Assembly (NCBI GenBank): GCA_017451145.1
Contig: JAFSSG010000028.1
Span: forward strand, 1-16,060
Reading direction: 5' to 3'
DNA length: 16,060 nt
From: Clostridia bacterium
GTDB lineage: Bacteria; Bacillota_A; Clostridia; UBA1381
Shown here one piece after another: positions 6,315-13,111 of this stretch; position 1 is the first letter of the stretch, and every line of letters begins with the position of its first letter. The translations under genes were made by a program, and so were the position numbers. The notes under the pieces are model-generated. The model was not told the origin of the DNA, made no database searches, and saw nothing but the letters and a program-made list of their open reading frames with translations.

Positions 6315-7777
6315 ATAAGACCACCGCTTCCCTCGTTTATAATGCGTTCAAGCGTGTTAGAAAGCTTTTGCCGAGCCTCGTCGGGCATTTTGCTGAGCTT
6401 GTTGTTTACGCTCTCGTTTACAAGCTCATAAAGCGATTTTCCGAAAATGTTTGATTCCCATATTTTCGATGGGTCATTTTTGAATTCGTCCAAAAGATAA
6501 TGCACAAGCTCCTGCGATTGCTTTTCGGTGCCGACAATCGGACTTACTTCCGCCTGAATATTCGCCTGAATCATATGTATGCTCGGAGCAGACGCTTTTA
6601 AACGAACGCCGTACCTTCCGCCCTGACGCACGATTTTCGGCTCTTCCAAGGAAAGCTCGTCGGTTGAGGGCGACACAATCCCGTAGCCTGTGGCACGGAC
6701 CTGCTCCAAAGCCTCCGAAACCTTGTCATATTTTGCCTTGGTCTTAGATAAATCGCGGATGAGCGTTATTAACGATTCTCTGCCGTCTATTGAAAATCCC
6801 GATTCCTCGCCTAAAATGCGGTAAAACAGTTCGTCAGGAATATCCAATTTTAAAATGGCGTCGCCTACGCCCAAGTCGATTCCGTCGATTTTTGAATCGC
6901 TGATAAAATCGTATGCTAAAAGATTCTCGCAAAGATTTTTAATCCCGCTTATTTTTGAAAGCGGAGAAATCTCGGTTTTAAGTGACTTTAAAACCTCTTG
7001 ATAGAGCCAATGTCCGTTTCCCAAACGCATAAACCATTTCGGAAAATCAAAGGTGATTTCGTTTAGCGGAAATTCAAAAAGAACGGTTTCCATAATTCTT
7101 GCAATATCGTTTTCGGTAAGCTCCTGACAGTTTAGCGGAATGACCGAAACGCCGTATTTTTCGGCAAGTTCGGCACGTAAATTCTGGCAATAATCAGAAG
7201 TAGGATCGGCGGAATTCAAAAGAATTACAAACGGCTTATTTATCTCTTTAAGCTCATTTACGACGCGGTTTTCCGCCTGAACGTAGCTGTTTCTGTCAAT
7301 ATCGCAGATCGTGCCGTCTGTTGTAACCAAAATGCCGATTGTTGAGTGGTCGCAAATAACCTTTTTTGTGCCAAGCTCCGCCGCCTCAAAAAAAGGCATG
7401 GGCTCTTCTGACCAAGGCGTAGAAACCATGCGTGGCATATCGTCCTCGATGTAGCCCGACGCACCGTCAACAATGTACCCGACGCAGTCAATCATACGCA
7501 TATTCATATGTGCATTGTCGCCGAGCGAAATTTCTACCGCCTCGTTCGGCACAAATTTCGGCTCTGTTGTCATAATGGTACGCCCTGCCGCCGATTGCGG
7601 AAGCTCGTCGCGGGTACGTTCCGCCTGATATCCGTCCTTTAAATTCGGAATCACTATTAAATCCATGAATTTTTTTATAAATGTAGATTTTCCGGTGCGT
7701 ACAGGCCCGACGACGCCGATATATACGTCCCCGTCCGAACGCTCCCTTATATCCTGATAAATGTTGTACTCTGCCAC
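6299..7777 (-). CDS. spoIVA: Stage IV sporulation protein A (spore coat ATPase)
   Basis: SpoIVA is made in the mother cell and polymerises on the forespore surface, driven by ATP hydrolysis, to form the base of the spore coat. The product has 492 residues, the same length I know for the Bacillus protein. Residues 24-31 (GPVRTGKS) are the Walker A loop with K30. T70-T71 in RTIMTTEP match the sensor threonines, and D97 in MRMIDCVGY fits Walker B. The C-terminus ends GLICIIL, typical of the family. The start is GTG (7775-7777) with AGGAGG 7 bp upstream. It is followed in operon by a DUF3298 lipoprotein. SpoIVA marks the organism as a spore former or descended from one. Confidence 0.97.
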   Translation of the reverse strand: MAEYNIYQDIRERSDGDVYIGVVGPVRTGKSTFIKKFMDLIVIPNLKDGYQAERTRDELPQSAAGRTIMTTEPKFVPNEAVEISLGDNAHMNMRMIDCVGYIVDGASGYIEDDMPRMVSTPWSEEPMPFFEAAELGTKKVICDHSTIGILVTTDGTICDIDRNSYVQAENRVVNELKEINKPFVILLNSADPTSDYCQNLRAELAEKYGVSVIPLNCQELTENDIARIMETVLFEFPLNEITFDFPKWFMRLGNGHWLYQEVLKSLKTEISPLSKISGIKNLCENLLAYDFISDSKIDGIDLGVGDAILKLDIPDELFYRILGEESGFSIDGRESLITLIRDLSKTKAKYDKVSEALEQVRATGYGIVSPSTDELSLEEPKIVRQGGRYGVRLKASAPSIHMIQANIQAEVSPIVGTEKQSQELVHYLLDEFKNDPSKIWESNIFGKSLYELVNESVNNKLSKMPDEARQKLSNTLERIINEGSGGLICIIL

Positions 7778-7868
7778 AAACAGCTCCTCCTTTATAGTAC
7801 ATGTTACTACATATATATTTGGACGAAACTGAAATTAGTACAAAAATATGCGATTTGAGGCATTAAAA

Positions 7869-7901
7869 AAGGGCAGTTCTTTTATATAAAGAACTGCCTT
7901 T
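7869..7901 (-). terminator. Intrinsic terminator downstream of the cassette A regulator
   Basis: A 12-bp stem (GGCAGTTCTTTA at 7872-7883 with TAAAGAACTGCC at 7887-7898) has a 3-nt loop. On the minus strand it is followed by CTTTTTT (7871-7865), so it ends transcription of the XRE gene after the repeat element. It also insulates the spoIVA promoter region (7778-7865), in which I see no further gene. Confidence 0.75.
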
Positions 7902-7950
7902 CGGCTCCGCTTGTGTAACTTAACTCCCTTGCCTAAAGGCAATTACGTCT

Positions 7951-7997
7951 GGCTCCCTTGTTCTTGCGGGAGCTGTCACGAAGTGACTGAGGGATTG
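7951..7997. repeat. Interspersed clostridial intergenic repeat (GGCTCCC...GGGAGC / GTCAC...GTGAC type)
   Basis: The stretch holds two adjacent hairpins: GCTCCC (7952-7957) with GGGAGC (7968-7973), and GTCAC (7975-7979) with GTGAC (7983-7987) around a GAA loop, then TGAGGGATTG. From memory, near-identical elements recur between genes in many gut Clostridia such as Faecalibacterium and Ruminococcus relatives. I cannot search to confirm. It abuts the stop codon of the XRE gene. A TTGCC-TAAA-GGCAA hairpin just upstream (7929-7942) may belong to the same element. The short reading frames across it are not credible genes. Confidence 0.55.
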
Positions 7998-8207
7998 CTA
8001 TTCCTCTGTAATTCCCAAAAGATAATCAGCCGAAACGCCGAAAAATTTGCAAAATGCGACAATGTCGTCAATAGACGGCTCACATTGATTACATTCTATA
8101 TGTGAAATTTTTCTTTGCGACATACATAAGGCTTGTCCAAGCTGTGTTTGATTAAGATCTTTATCTTCTCGTAAATTCCTGATTTTTTCTCCAAACGAAA
8201 GTTTCAC
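7998..8207 (-). CDS. Cassette A: XRE-type HTH transcriptional regulator
   Basis: The 69-residue product is little more than one Cro/C1-type helix-turn-helix domain: FGEKIRNLREDKDLNQTQLGQALCMSQRKISHIECNQCEPSIDDIVAFCKFFGVSADYLLGITEE. The turn and recognition helix lie around QTQLGQALCMSQRKISHIE. The frame is open further upstream, but GTG at 8205-8207 has GGGTGA 5-6 bp upstream and matches the usual domain start, so I use it. The gene is divergent from the small gene at 8299 across 91 bp that contain a palindrome, the arrangement of an autoregulating repressor. Its ending FGVSADYLLGIT is shared, also in DNA, with the cassette B regulator, while the rest differs strongly. Confidence 0.85.
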   Translation of the reverse strand: MKLSFGEKIRNLREDKDLNQTQLGQALCMSQRKISHIECNQCEPSIDDIVAFCKFFGVSADYLLGITEE

Positions 8208-8250
8208 TTCTATCACCCGAAAAAAGTGTAGCATAGACAAAAATTATCTA

Positions 8251-8279
8251 TTGACTATTAGAGAGAAATTCTCTATAAT
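8251..8279 (+). promoter_or_regulatory. Cassette A small-gene promoter with palindrome in the spacer
   Basis: TTGACT (8251-8256), 17 bp and TATAAT (8274-8279) form a strong promoter. Within the spacer AGAGAA (8262-8267) and TTCTCT (8269-8274) form a perfect 6-bp palindrome around one base, ideally placed for repression. A second inverted pair, ATAGA (8233-8237) and TCTAT (8247-8251), flanks the -35 side. Binding by the divergent XRE protein is an inference. Confidence 0.75.
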
Positions 8280-8298
8280 GCTCTTAGAGGTGATATTT

Positions 8299-8538
8299 AT
8301 GGAGATAACGCAAAATGCGTTTGGGGATTATCTTATATCAAAAAATGGCATAAATAAGGGATATACACTAAAAATTTTAGGAGTTTACAAGGTTTTTAAT
8401 AGAAAGGGCGTTCTGATAGGTCACATTTTAAAAAGAGATAAGGAGTATATTTCATATGACGGTATCGGAAATGCGATAGAACGAGGCGAATTTGACAAAC
8501 TGCTTTTGAATTTTTTCAAACAAAAAAAGGGCATATAG
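8299..8538 (+). CDS. Cassette A: small basic protein of unknown function (copy A)
   Basis: The 79-residue product, MEITQNAFGDYLISKNGINK then GYTLKILGVYKVFNRKGVL to the end KQKKGI, is lysine rich and predicted mostly beta strands with a C-terminal helix (FDKLLLNFFKQKK). No signal peptide or membrane segment is visible. ATG 8299 has AGAGGTGA 5 bp upstream; an ATG at 8251 lies within the promoter and is rejected. The gene is about 95% identical in DNA to the gene at 12770-13006, with only about five amino-acid changes. Its stop TAG lies in the hairpin shared with ispF. I recognise no family. Divergence from an XRE repressor would fit a toxin, an antirepressor or another tightly controlled effector; none is shown. 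Confidence 0.75.
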   Translation: MEITQNAFGDYLISKNGINKGYTLKILGVYKVFNRKGVLIGHILKRDKEYISYDGIGNAIERGEFDKLLLNFFKQKKGI

Positions 8539-8549
8539 CCCTTATTTTT
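8522..8549. terminator. Bidirectional terminator shared by small gene A and ispF
   Basis: AAGGGC (8527-8532) pairs with GCCCTT (8538-8543) around a 5-nt loop. It has seven A on the left (T-run on the minus strand, good for ispF) and ATTTTT on the right (plus strand). Both stop codons, TAG at 8536-8538 and the ispF TAA at 8544-8542, lie inside it. Confidence 0.75.
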
Positions 8550-9015
8550 CTATCAGAACTACCGCTGTTGCGGAAATGCCTTCGCCACGTCCCTCAAAGC
8601 CGAGCTTTTCGGTAGTTGTCGCCTTTACGCTCACAAAACCGACATCTATTCCCATAGCGTCTGCGACGTTTTTCCGCATATTTTCAATATACGGGGAAAG
8701 CCTGGGACTTTGTGCAACTATCGTTATATCGGCATTTACCGCATTATATCCGCATTCCCGCACAAGCTCGGTGACATTTTTTAGCAACAATATGCTTGAA
8801 ATACCTTTGTATTTTTCGTCGGTATCGGGGAAATGTTTGCCGATATCTCCGAGTGCCGCAGCACCCAAAAGTGCGTCGCACAGTGCGTGTAGGGCGACGT
8901 CTGCGTCGGAATGTCCCAAAAGTCCCTTTTCATAATCTATTTTTGTTCCGCAGAGAAACAGCTCACGCCCTGCTACAAGCTTATGCACATCATATCCAAA
9001 GCCTACACGTATCAC
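8542..9015 (-). CDS. ispF: 2-C-methyl-D-erythritol 2,4-cyclodiphosphate synthase
   Basis: IspF converts CDP-methylerythritol 2-phosphate to the cyclic diphosphate with release of CMP in the MEP isoprenoid pathway. The product has 157 residues, the normal length. Metal ligands are D9 and H11 in GYDVH and H43 in [25 protein letters not shown] and the C-terminal [17 protein letters not shown] are all family motifs. The start is GTG (9013-9015), overlapping the ispD stop as GTGA, with AGAGG about 8 bp upstream, so it is translationally coupled to ispD. It is the last gene of the carD-ispD-ispF unit and ends in a shared hairpin. Confidence 0.96.
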   Translation of the reverse strand: MIRVGFGYDVHKLVAGRELFLCGTKIDYEKGLLGHSDADVALHALCDALLGAAALGDIGKHFPDTDEKYKGISSILLLKNVTELVRECGYNAVNADITIVAQSPRLSPYIENMRKNVADAMGIDVGFVSVKATTTEKLGFEGRGEGISATAVVLIEK

Positions 9016-9674
9016 TTGTTTTTCCTCTTTTCCAAAATTTTTTCCGCTATTATCAAATCTTCGGGAGTTGTAATTTTTATGTTTTCGTAGCTTCCCTCAG
9101 TAATTTTCACCTTTTTTCCGACAATCTCCATAACGGCACAGTCGTCGGTCAGTTCGCTGTTGATTTTGCTGTGTGCCTCTTCGATTTCTGTCCGTTTAAA
9201 AACCTGCGGAGTCTGTATCTGATAAATCCAATCTCTGTCCAGGGTTTTTGCGATAAATCCGTCTTCGTCGGACACCTTTAAGGTGTCTTTGCATTTGACG
9301 CCAAGTGCTGCCGCACCGAATTTTTCCGCATCTTCTATAACTTTTTCGATTTTCTCGGCGGTTATAAGTGCCCTTGCCCCGTCATGAATCGCCACAAACT
9401 CGCCTTGACACACTTTTAACCCGTTTTTTACAGAATCCTGACGTGTTGCACCGCCCAAAACAATTTTTGTTACCTTTTTAAAGCTTTTTAACAGCTCACG
9501 GCACTTTTCCGTATCGTCGGTCACGACAACGATTTCTTCGATTTTACGGCAATTTTCAAAAACTGTTACGGTTTGTTCAAGTATGGTTTTCCCGCCGAGC
9601 AAAAGGTATGCCTTATTTATACCCGCACCCATTCTTTTGCCCATTCCGGCGGCAACGATTACGGCACTTGCCAT
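9012..9674 (-). CDS. ispD: 2-C-methyl-D-erythritol 4-phosphate cytidylyltransferase
   Basis: IspD joins CTP and methylerythritol 4-phosphate to CDP-methylerythritol in the MEP pathway. The 220-residue product opens with the nucleotide-binding loop [13 protein letters not shown] (about 4-16) and has [21 protein letters not shown] and [13 protein letters not shown], all expected positions. The usual HDAARP reads HDGARA here, and the K-x-x-L segment after the glycine loop reads [10 protein letters not shown] rather than the common NKQFLxLxGK. The catalytic Arg and Lys remain, so the enzyme is probably active. ATG 9674 has AGAGGTGA 5-6 bp upstream. It follows carD by 60 bp with no terminator. Confidence 0.95.
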   Translation of the reverse strand: MASAVIVAAGMGKRMGAGINKAYLLLGGKTILEQTVTVFENCRKIEEIVVVTDDTEKCRELLKSFKKVTKIVLGGATRQDSVKNGLKVCQGEFVAIHDGARALITAEKIEKVIEDAEKFGAAALGVKCKDTLKVSDEDGFIAKTLDRDWIYQIQTPQVFKRTEIEEAHSKINSELTDDCAVMEIVGKKVKITEGSYENIKITTPEDLIIAEKILEKRKNK

Positions 9675-9734
9675 TTTTTCACCTCTTTTAACGAAAACAA
9701 GCTATCTTATCTGAATTGCCGACAAGACAGCCCG

Positions 9735-10226
9735 TTATAATGTTTGTGCTATTGTATCTTCTAAAATGCTTTCAACATCATTCCTGCTCACAGACCCTGC
9801 AAGAACAATCTCGCTTACAAACATCTGCTTTGCCACGCCAAGCATCTTCCGTTCGCTTGTAGATAGGCCCTTTTTTTTGTCCCGAAGCATCAGCCCTTTT
9901 ACAACGCCGATAAGCTGATAAATGTCACCGGTACGCAGTTTTTCCATATTTTCACGGTGACGCTTGTTCCAGCTTTCGTCCTCTTTTATAGGCTCGTTTT
10001 TAAATGCCGTCAGGGCGTTTGCCGCTTCCTTTTCGGAAATTATGTATCTTACGCCTATAGTTTCGCAGGTGTCGGTGGGAATCATCGCAACCGACTCATC
10101 TGTCGGAATTTTCATCGAAAAATAGGTGCGTTTTTCGCCAAGTATCTTACGTTCTTCAATGCCTTCAATCGTTCCGGCACCGTACATAGGATAAAAAACC
10201 TTATCGCCTATTTTGAACATTCCCAT
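9735..10226 (-). CDS. carD: CarD/CdnL-family RNA polymerase-binding regulator
   Basis: CarD-type proteins bind the RNA polymerase beta subunit and stabilise open promoter complexes. The product (163 residues from this start) has the N-terminal RNA polymerase interaction domain MFKIGDKVFYPMYGAGTIEGIEERKILGEKRTYF, with the family's YP.YG.G pattern, and a helical C-terminal DNA-contact domain (WNKRHRENMEKLRTGDIYQLIGVVKGLMLRD ... LSTSERKMLGVAKQMFVSEI). An in-frame ATG at 10247 is too close to the predicted transcription start near 10254 and lacks a ribosome site. AGAGGTGA precedes ATG 10226 (and 10220, which remains possible). The order carD-ispD-ispF is also seen in mycobacteria and many Firmicutes. 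Confidence 0.92.
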   Translation of the reverse strand: MGMFKIGDKVFYPMYGAGTIEGIEERKILGEKRTYFSMKIPTDESVAMIPTDTCETIGVRYIISEKEAANALTAFKNEPIKEDESWNKRHRENMEKLRTGDIYQLIGVVKGLMLRDKKKGLSTSERKMLGVAKQMFVSEIVLAGSVSRNDVESILEDTIAQTL

Positions 10227-10260
10227 CTCACCTCTTTCCAAATACATCTTTACAAGTCAT

Positions 10261-10289
10261 ATTATACCACACTTTTTTTATAATGTAAA
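10261..10289 (-). promoter_or_regulatory. Promoter of the carD-ispD-ispF unit
   Basis: On the minus strand TTTACA (10289-10284), a 17-bp spacer and TATAAT (10266-10261), preceded by TGG (an extended -10), form a strong SigA-type promoter. Confidence 0.85.
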
Positions 10290-10436
10290 TGCCGTAGTTG
10301 CCTTATTTTTAAATATTTTTTGCTGATTTTTGCCATTTTTTAGCGGTTTTGGGCATATATGTTGCAGTCAGATTATTTTACCGTTACAAATTGGTGACAT
10401 TTACCTTTTTCCCCTGTCGCAAAGCAGAAATTATGG

Positions 10437-10442
10437 TATAAT
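10437..10442 (+). promoter_or_regulatory. Extended -10 promoter element for the YARHG protein gene
   Basis: TATGGTATAAT gives a TG-x-TATAAT extended -10 (TATAAT at 10437-10442). The -35 region (TGTCGC near 10415) is weak. A leader of about 60 nt ends with AGGAGG before ATG 10511. The interval 10290-10436 between the divergent promoters holds no gene I can support. Confidence 0.6.
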
Positions 10443-10510
10443 TTTAGAAGTATATTTGTGGTTTTTACTACATATCGGAGATTTCACGAATTCTACTTAG
10501 GAGGAATTTT

Positions 10511-11506
10511 ATGGAAAATCAAACAACAAGATTACAGTGCAGAAAGTGCGGTGCGACGGTGAGTGCAGACCAAAAGAAATGCCCGAAATGCGGTGCACCT
10601 ATTCTGCTTAAAGTTATGATGGAGGAGGAAAAACGTCATCTCCCCGCAAAAGAAATACGCGAAAAGGACAAGCGTATGAGGCAGGAATATGCCAAAATGA
10701 ACAAGGAAAAGGAATTGGAACGGCAAAAGGCGGAAAAGAAAAAGCAAAAGCTTGAAGAAAAGGCGGAAAAGAAACGCCAAAAGGCTAAAAGTGAGTTAGA
10801 TGCAATTCGTGAAAAGGACGAGAAAAAAGCAAAGGCGGCAGCTGAAAAGGCGTTAAAACAAGCCGAAAAAGAAGAGAAACAAGTCCAAAAGGCAACCGAA
10901 AAAGCGGACAAAAAACTCGCAAAAGCAGAGAAAAAAGAGTCTGTAAAATCGGAAAAGAACAAAAAAACAGGTCTTATTATAGGAATAATAGCAGTAGTTT
11001 TAGTTGTTGCAGGTGTTGTTACCGCTATCATTTTGAATTATCCGTATGACAAACAGGCAGAGCCTTCGGAGGAGCCGGAGGCTACCGAAACGGTTACGGA
11101 GCCGGAGGTTACGGAAGAACCCGAAGTTGCGGAAGAGCAGGTAGAAGAGCCGACAGAGACGGAAACACCCACAGAGCCTGAGCCGACGCCCGAAGCTCCG
11201 CAGGAGCCTGTAAAAGAGGAAGCTCCAAAGCGGAACATCACACGGAACAACTACCTGTTCCCAAGTGATACGCAGTATCTTACCGAATCCGATTTAAGCG
11301 GTCTTTCCAAGTTTGATACGGGGCTTATCCGCAACGAGATTTTTGCCCGAAAGGGATATGTGTTCAAAAATGACCCGTACAAGAGCTATTTTAATTCACA
11401 GGCTTGGTACAAACCCAACCCGTCGGCAAAAATAAAACTCAATGATATAGAAAAATATAACAATGACTTCATATTAGCATATGAACGCTCACAAGGCTGG
11501 AGATAA
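10511..11506 (+). CDS. Zinc-ribbon, coiled-coil, single-pass membrane protein with extracellular YARHG domain
   Basis: The 331-residue product has four ordered parts. A zinc ribbon holds C10-x2-C13 and C24-x2-C27. A very long charged Lys/Glu coiled coil runs from about 36 to 152. One membrane segment (154-175, GLIIGIIAVVLVVAGVVTAIIL) follows. An outside Glu/Pro/Thr linker (184-240) leads to a YARHG domain (about 247-305: NNYLFPSDTQYLTESDLSGL ... NEIFARKGYVFKNDPYKSYF). YARHG domains are presumed extracellular modules at the cell wall. The zinc ribbon and coiled coil face the cytoplasm if topology is N-in. The combination suggests a protein linking a cytoplasmic partner to the wall, but its function is unknown. 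It has its own promoter and terminator. AGGAGG 7 bp upstream fixes the start. Confidence 0.88.
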   Translation: MENQTTRLQCRKCGATVSADQKKCPKCGAPILLKVMMEEEKRHLPAKEIREKDKRMRQEYAKMNKEKELERQKAEKKKQKLEEKAEKKRQKAKSELDAIREKDEKKAKAAAEKALKQAEKEEKQVQKATEKADKKLAKAEKKESVKSEKNKKTGLIIGIIAVVLVVAGVVTAIILNYPYDKQAEPSEEPEATETVTEPEVTEEPEVAEEQVEEPTETETPTEPEPTPEAPQEPVKEEAPKRNITRNNYLFPSDTQYLTESDLSGLSKFDTGLIRNEIFARKGYVFKNDPYKSYFNSQAWYKPNPSAKIKLNDIEKYNNDFILAYERSQGWR

Positions 11507-11513
11507 ACTCAAC

Positions 11514-11546
11514 AACGCCGTTCTCTTTGGGGAACGGCGTTTTATA
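11514..11546 (+). terminator. Terminator of the YARHG protein gene
   Basis: A perfect 10-bp GC-rich stem (AACGCCGTTC at 11514-11523 with GAACGGCGTT at 11532-11541), an 8-nt loop and a short TTATAAT tail follow the stop by 7 bp. Confidence 0.8.
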
Positions 11547-11627
11547 ATAAATTTATGCCATTTTTGCGTCTTTTTTTATGCAAAATCGGCAAATTTTAAA
11601 AAAATGACAAAAAATTAACAAAACGCC

Positions 11628-11656
11628 TTGTAAATTTTGCATTTATGTTGTAAAAT
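11628..11656 (+). promoter_or_regulatory. Promoter and leader of gap
   Basis: TTGTAA (11628-11633), 17 bp and TAAAAT (11651-11656) lie about 60 bp before the gap start. The leader holds a small AGGAAA-AATG-TTTCCT hairpin (11668-11683) followed by a T-rich run. It might attenuate transcription, though the 6-bp stem is weak. Confidence 0.6.
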
Positions 11657-11717
11657 ATAAGCTGACAAGGAAAAATGTTTCCTGTTTTATTATTTTTATA
11701 AATGGAGGAATTTTATT

Positions 11718-12749
11718 ATGGCAGTTAAAGTTGCAATTAACGGATTCGGAAGAATCGGTCGTTTGGCATTCCGCCAGATGTTCGGAGCAGAGGGATATGA
11801 AATTGTTGCTATCAACGATTTAACAGATCCAAAAATGCTTGCAAATCTATTAAAGTATGACACAGCACAAGGTGGCTACTGCGGAAGAATAGGCGAAGGC
11901 TTACACACAGTTGAAGCAGGTGAAGGCTCAATCACTGTTGACGGCAAGAAAATCACGATCTATGCAGAAAAGGACGCAAAGGATTTACCTTGGGGAAAGC
12001 TCGGTGTTGACGTTGTTTTGGAATGTACCGGTTTTTATTGCTCAAAGGAAAAATCACAGGCACACCTCGATGCAGGTGCTAAAAAGGTTGTTATTTCCGC
12101 TCCTGCAGGAAAAGACCTTAAAACTATTGTTTACAGCGTAAACGAAAAGACTCTTACAAAGGAAGACAAGATCATTTCTGCTGCATCCTGCACAACAAAC
12201 TGTCTTGCTCCTATGGCTAAGGCTCTTAACGATTATGCACCTATCCAATCAGGTATCATGGCTACAATTCATGCTTATACCGGTGACCAGATGGTTCTTG
12301 ACGGTCCGCACAGAAAAGGCGATTTAAGACGTGCAAGAGCTGCCGCTGCAAATATCGTTCCTAACTCAACAGGTGCTGCAAAGGCAATCGGTCTTGTAAT
12401 TCCTGAGCTTAACGGAAAGCTTATCGGTGCTGCACAGAGAGTTCCTGTTCCGACAGGCTCAACAACAATCTTGACCGCTGTTGTTAAGGGCAAGGACATA
12501 ACCGCTGAGGCTATAAACGCAGCTATGAAGGCTCAGGCTTCCGAGAGCTTCGGTTATAACGAAGACCAAATCGTTTCTTCCGATGTTATCGGCATGAAAT
12601 ACGGCTCACTCTTCGACGCAACACAGACAATGGTTGCACAAATCGCTGACGATTTGTATGAGGTACAGGTTGTTTCCTGGTATGATAATGAAAATTCATA
12701 CACAAGCCAGATGGTTAGAACAATCAAGTATTTCGCAGAGCTTGGCTAA
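11718..12749 (+). CDS. gap: Glyceraldehyde-3-phosphate dehydrogenase (NAD type)
   Basis: The glycolytic enzyme oxidises and phosphorylates glyceraldehyde 3-phosphate with NAD+. The 343-residue product has the Rossmann start [14 protein letters not shown] (8-20), the NAD-selecting acid D34 in AINDLTD, the catalytic C158 in [12 protein letters not shown], the base H185 in TIHAYTGDQ and the C-terminal [18 protein letters not shown] 11718 has GGAGGA about 8 bp upstream. Codon choice is more biased than in the neighbours (many GCT, GTT, ACA, AAG), as expected for a highly expressed gene. pgk and tpi do not follow; instead the inverted cassette B converges on it. Confidence 0.97.
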   Translation: MAVKVAINGFGRIGRLAFRQMFGAEGYEIVAINDLTDPKMLANLLKYDTAQGGYCGRIGEGLHTVEAGEGSITVDGKKITIYAEKDAKDLPWGKLGVDVVLECTGFYCSKEKSQAHLDAGAKKVVISAPAGKDLKTIVYSVNEKTLTKEDKIISAASCTTNCLAPMAKALNDYAPIQSGIMATIHAYTGDQMVLDGPHRKGDLRRARAAAANIVPNSTGAAKAIGLVIPELNGKLIGAAQRVPVPTGSTTILTAVVKGKDITAEAINAAMKAQASESFGYNEDQIVSSDVIGMKYGSLFDATQTMVAQIADDLYEVQVVSWYDNENSYTSQMVRTIKYFAELG

Positions 12750-12755
12750 AATTTT

Positions 12756-12783
12756 AAAAGGGCTGATTTTCAGCCCTTTTTTT
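12756..12783. terminator. Bidirectional terminator shared by gap and small gene B
   Basis: An 11-bp stem (12756-12766 with 12770-12780) around TTT is flanked by T-runs in both directions (TTTTTTT on plus; TTTTAAAATTTT on minus). The TGA stop of small gene B (12772-12770) lies inside the stem. Confidence 0.9.
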
Positions 12784-13006
12784 GTTTGAAAAAATTCAAA
12801 AGCAGTTTTTCAAATTCGCCTCTTTCTATCGCATTTCCGATACCGTCATATGAAATATACTCTGTATCTCTTTTTAAAATGTGACCTATCAGAACGCCCT
12901 TTCTATTGAAAACCTTATAAACTCCTAAAATTTTTAGTGTATATCCCTTATTTACGCCGTTTTTTGATACAAGATAATCCCCAAACGCATTTTGTGTTAT
13001 CTCCAC
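12770..13006 (-). CDS. Cassette B: small basic protein of unknown function (copy B)
   Basis: The 78-residue product is nearly identical to copy A at 8299-8538. The visible changes are two I to V, one K to T, one D to E and the last residue. DNA identity is about 95%, including silent sites. The GTG at 13004-13006 aligns with the ATG of copy A and has GAGGAG about 8 bp upstream. An ATG at 13012 and a GTG at 13015 lie too close to that ribosome site. DNA similarity ends just upstream of the ribosome site and at the GGGC of the terminator stem. The gene is divergent from an XRE regulator, as in cassette A, and converges on gap. Function unknown. Confidence 0.75.
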   Translation of the reverse strand: MEITQNAFGDYLVSKNGVNKGYTLKILGVYKVFNRKGVLIGHILKRDTEYISYDGIGNAIERGEFEKLLLNFFKQKKG

Positions 13007-13026
13007 AAACATCACTCCTCTTTAAT

Positions 13027-13098
13027 TTGACATCTTGTAAATGTCAATACTCAAATTGTAGTATGGTACTATCCTTTTGTCAAGTACTAAATGTCAAT
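13027..13098. promoter_or_regulatory. Cassette B divergent promoters with four TGTCAA-type operator half-sites
   Basis: The minus-strand promoter for the small gene is TTGACA (13083-13078), 17 bp, TACAAT (13060-13055). A weaker plus-strand promoter may be TTGTAA (13036-13041), 17 bp, TAGTAT (13059-13064), overlapping head to head. TTGACAT (13027-13033) and ATGTCAA (13041-13047) form a perfect 7-bp palindrome in the small gene leader. TAAATGTCAAT occurs twice exactly (13038-13048 and 13088-13098), and TGTCAA lies at 13078-13083. These look like operators for the XRE protein and bear no resemblance to the AGAGAA palindrome of cassette A. Confidence 0.7.
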
Positions 13099-13111
13099 TT
13101 GGGGTGGGATT

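Noticed and set aside
7796..7832. Possible SigE promoter before spoIVA (AAATAT ... CATGTACT)
   Set aside because: spoIVA is expected to be SigE controlled, but the match is loose and would put the transcript start almost on the ribosome site, so I do not annotate it.
7911..8105. Open frame of 64 codons on the plus strand
   Set aside because: It reads through the interspersed repeat and the antisense of the XRE gene; no ribosome site.
10636..11031. 131-codon minus-strand frame rich in Phe/Ser
   Set aside because: Antisense of the Lys/Glu coiled-coil coding sequence; composition is an artefact of GAA/AAA codons.
11668..11699. Attenuator in the gap leader
   Set aside because: Only a 6-bp AT-rich stem before an interrupted T-run; mentioned with the promoter but not called separately.
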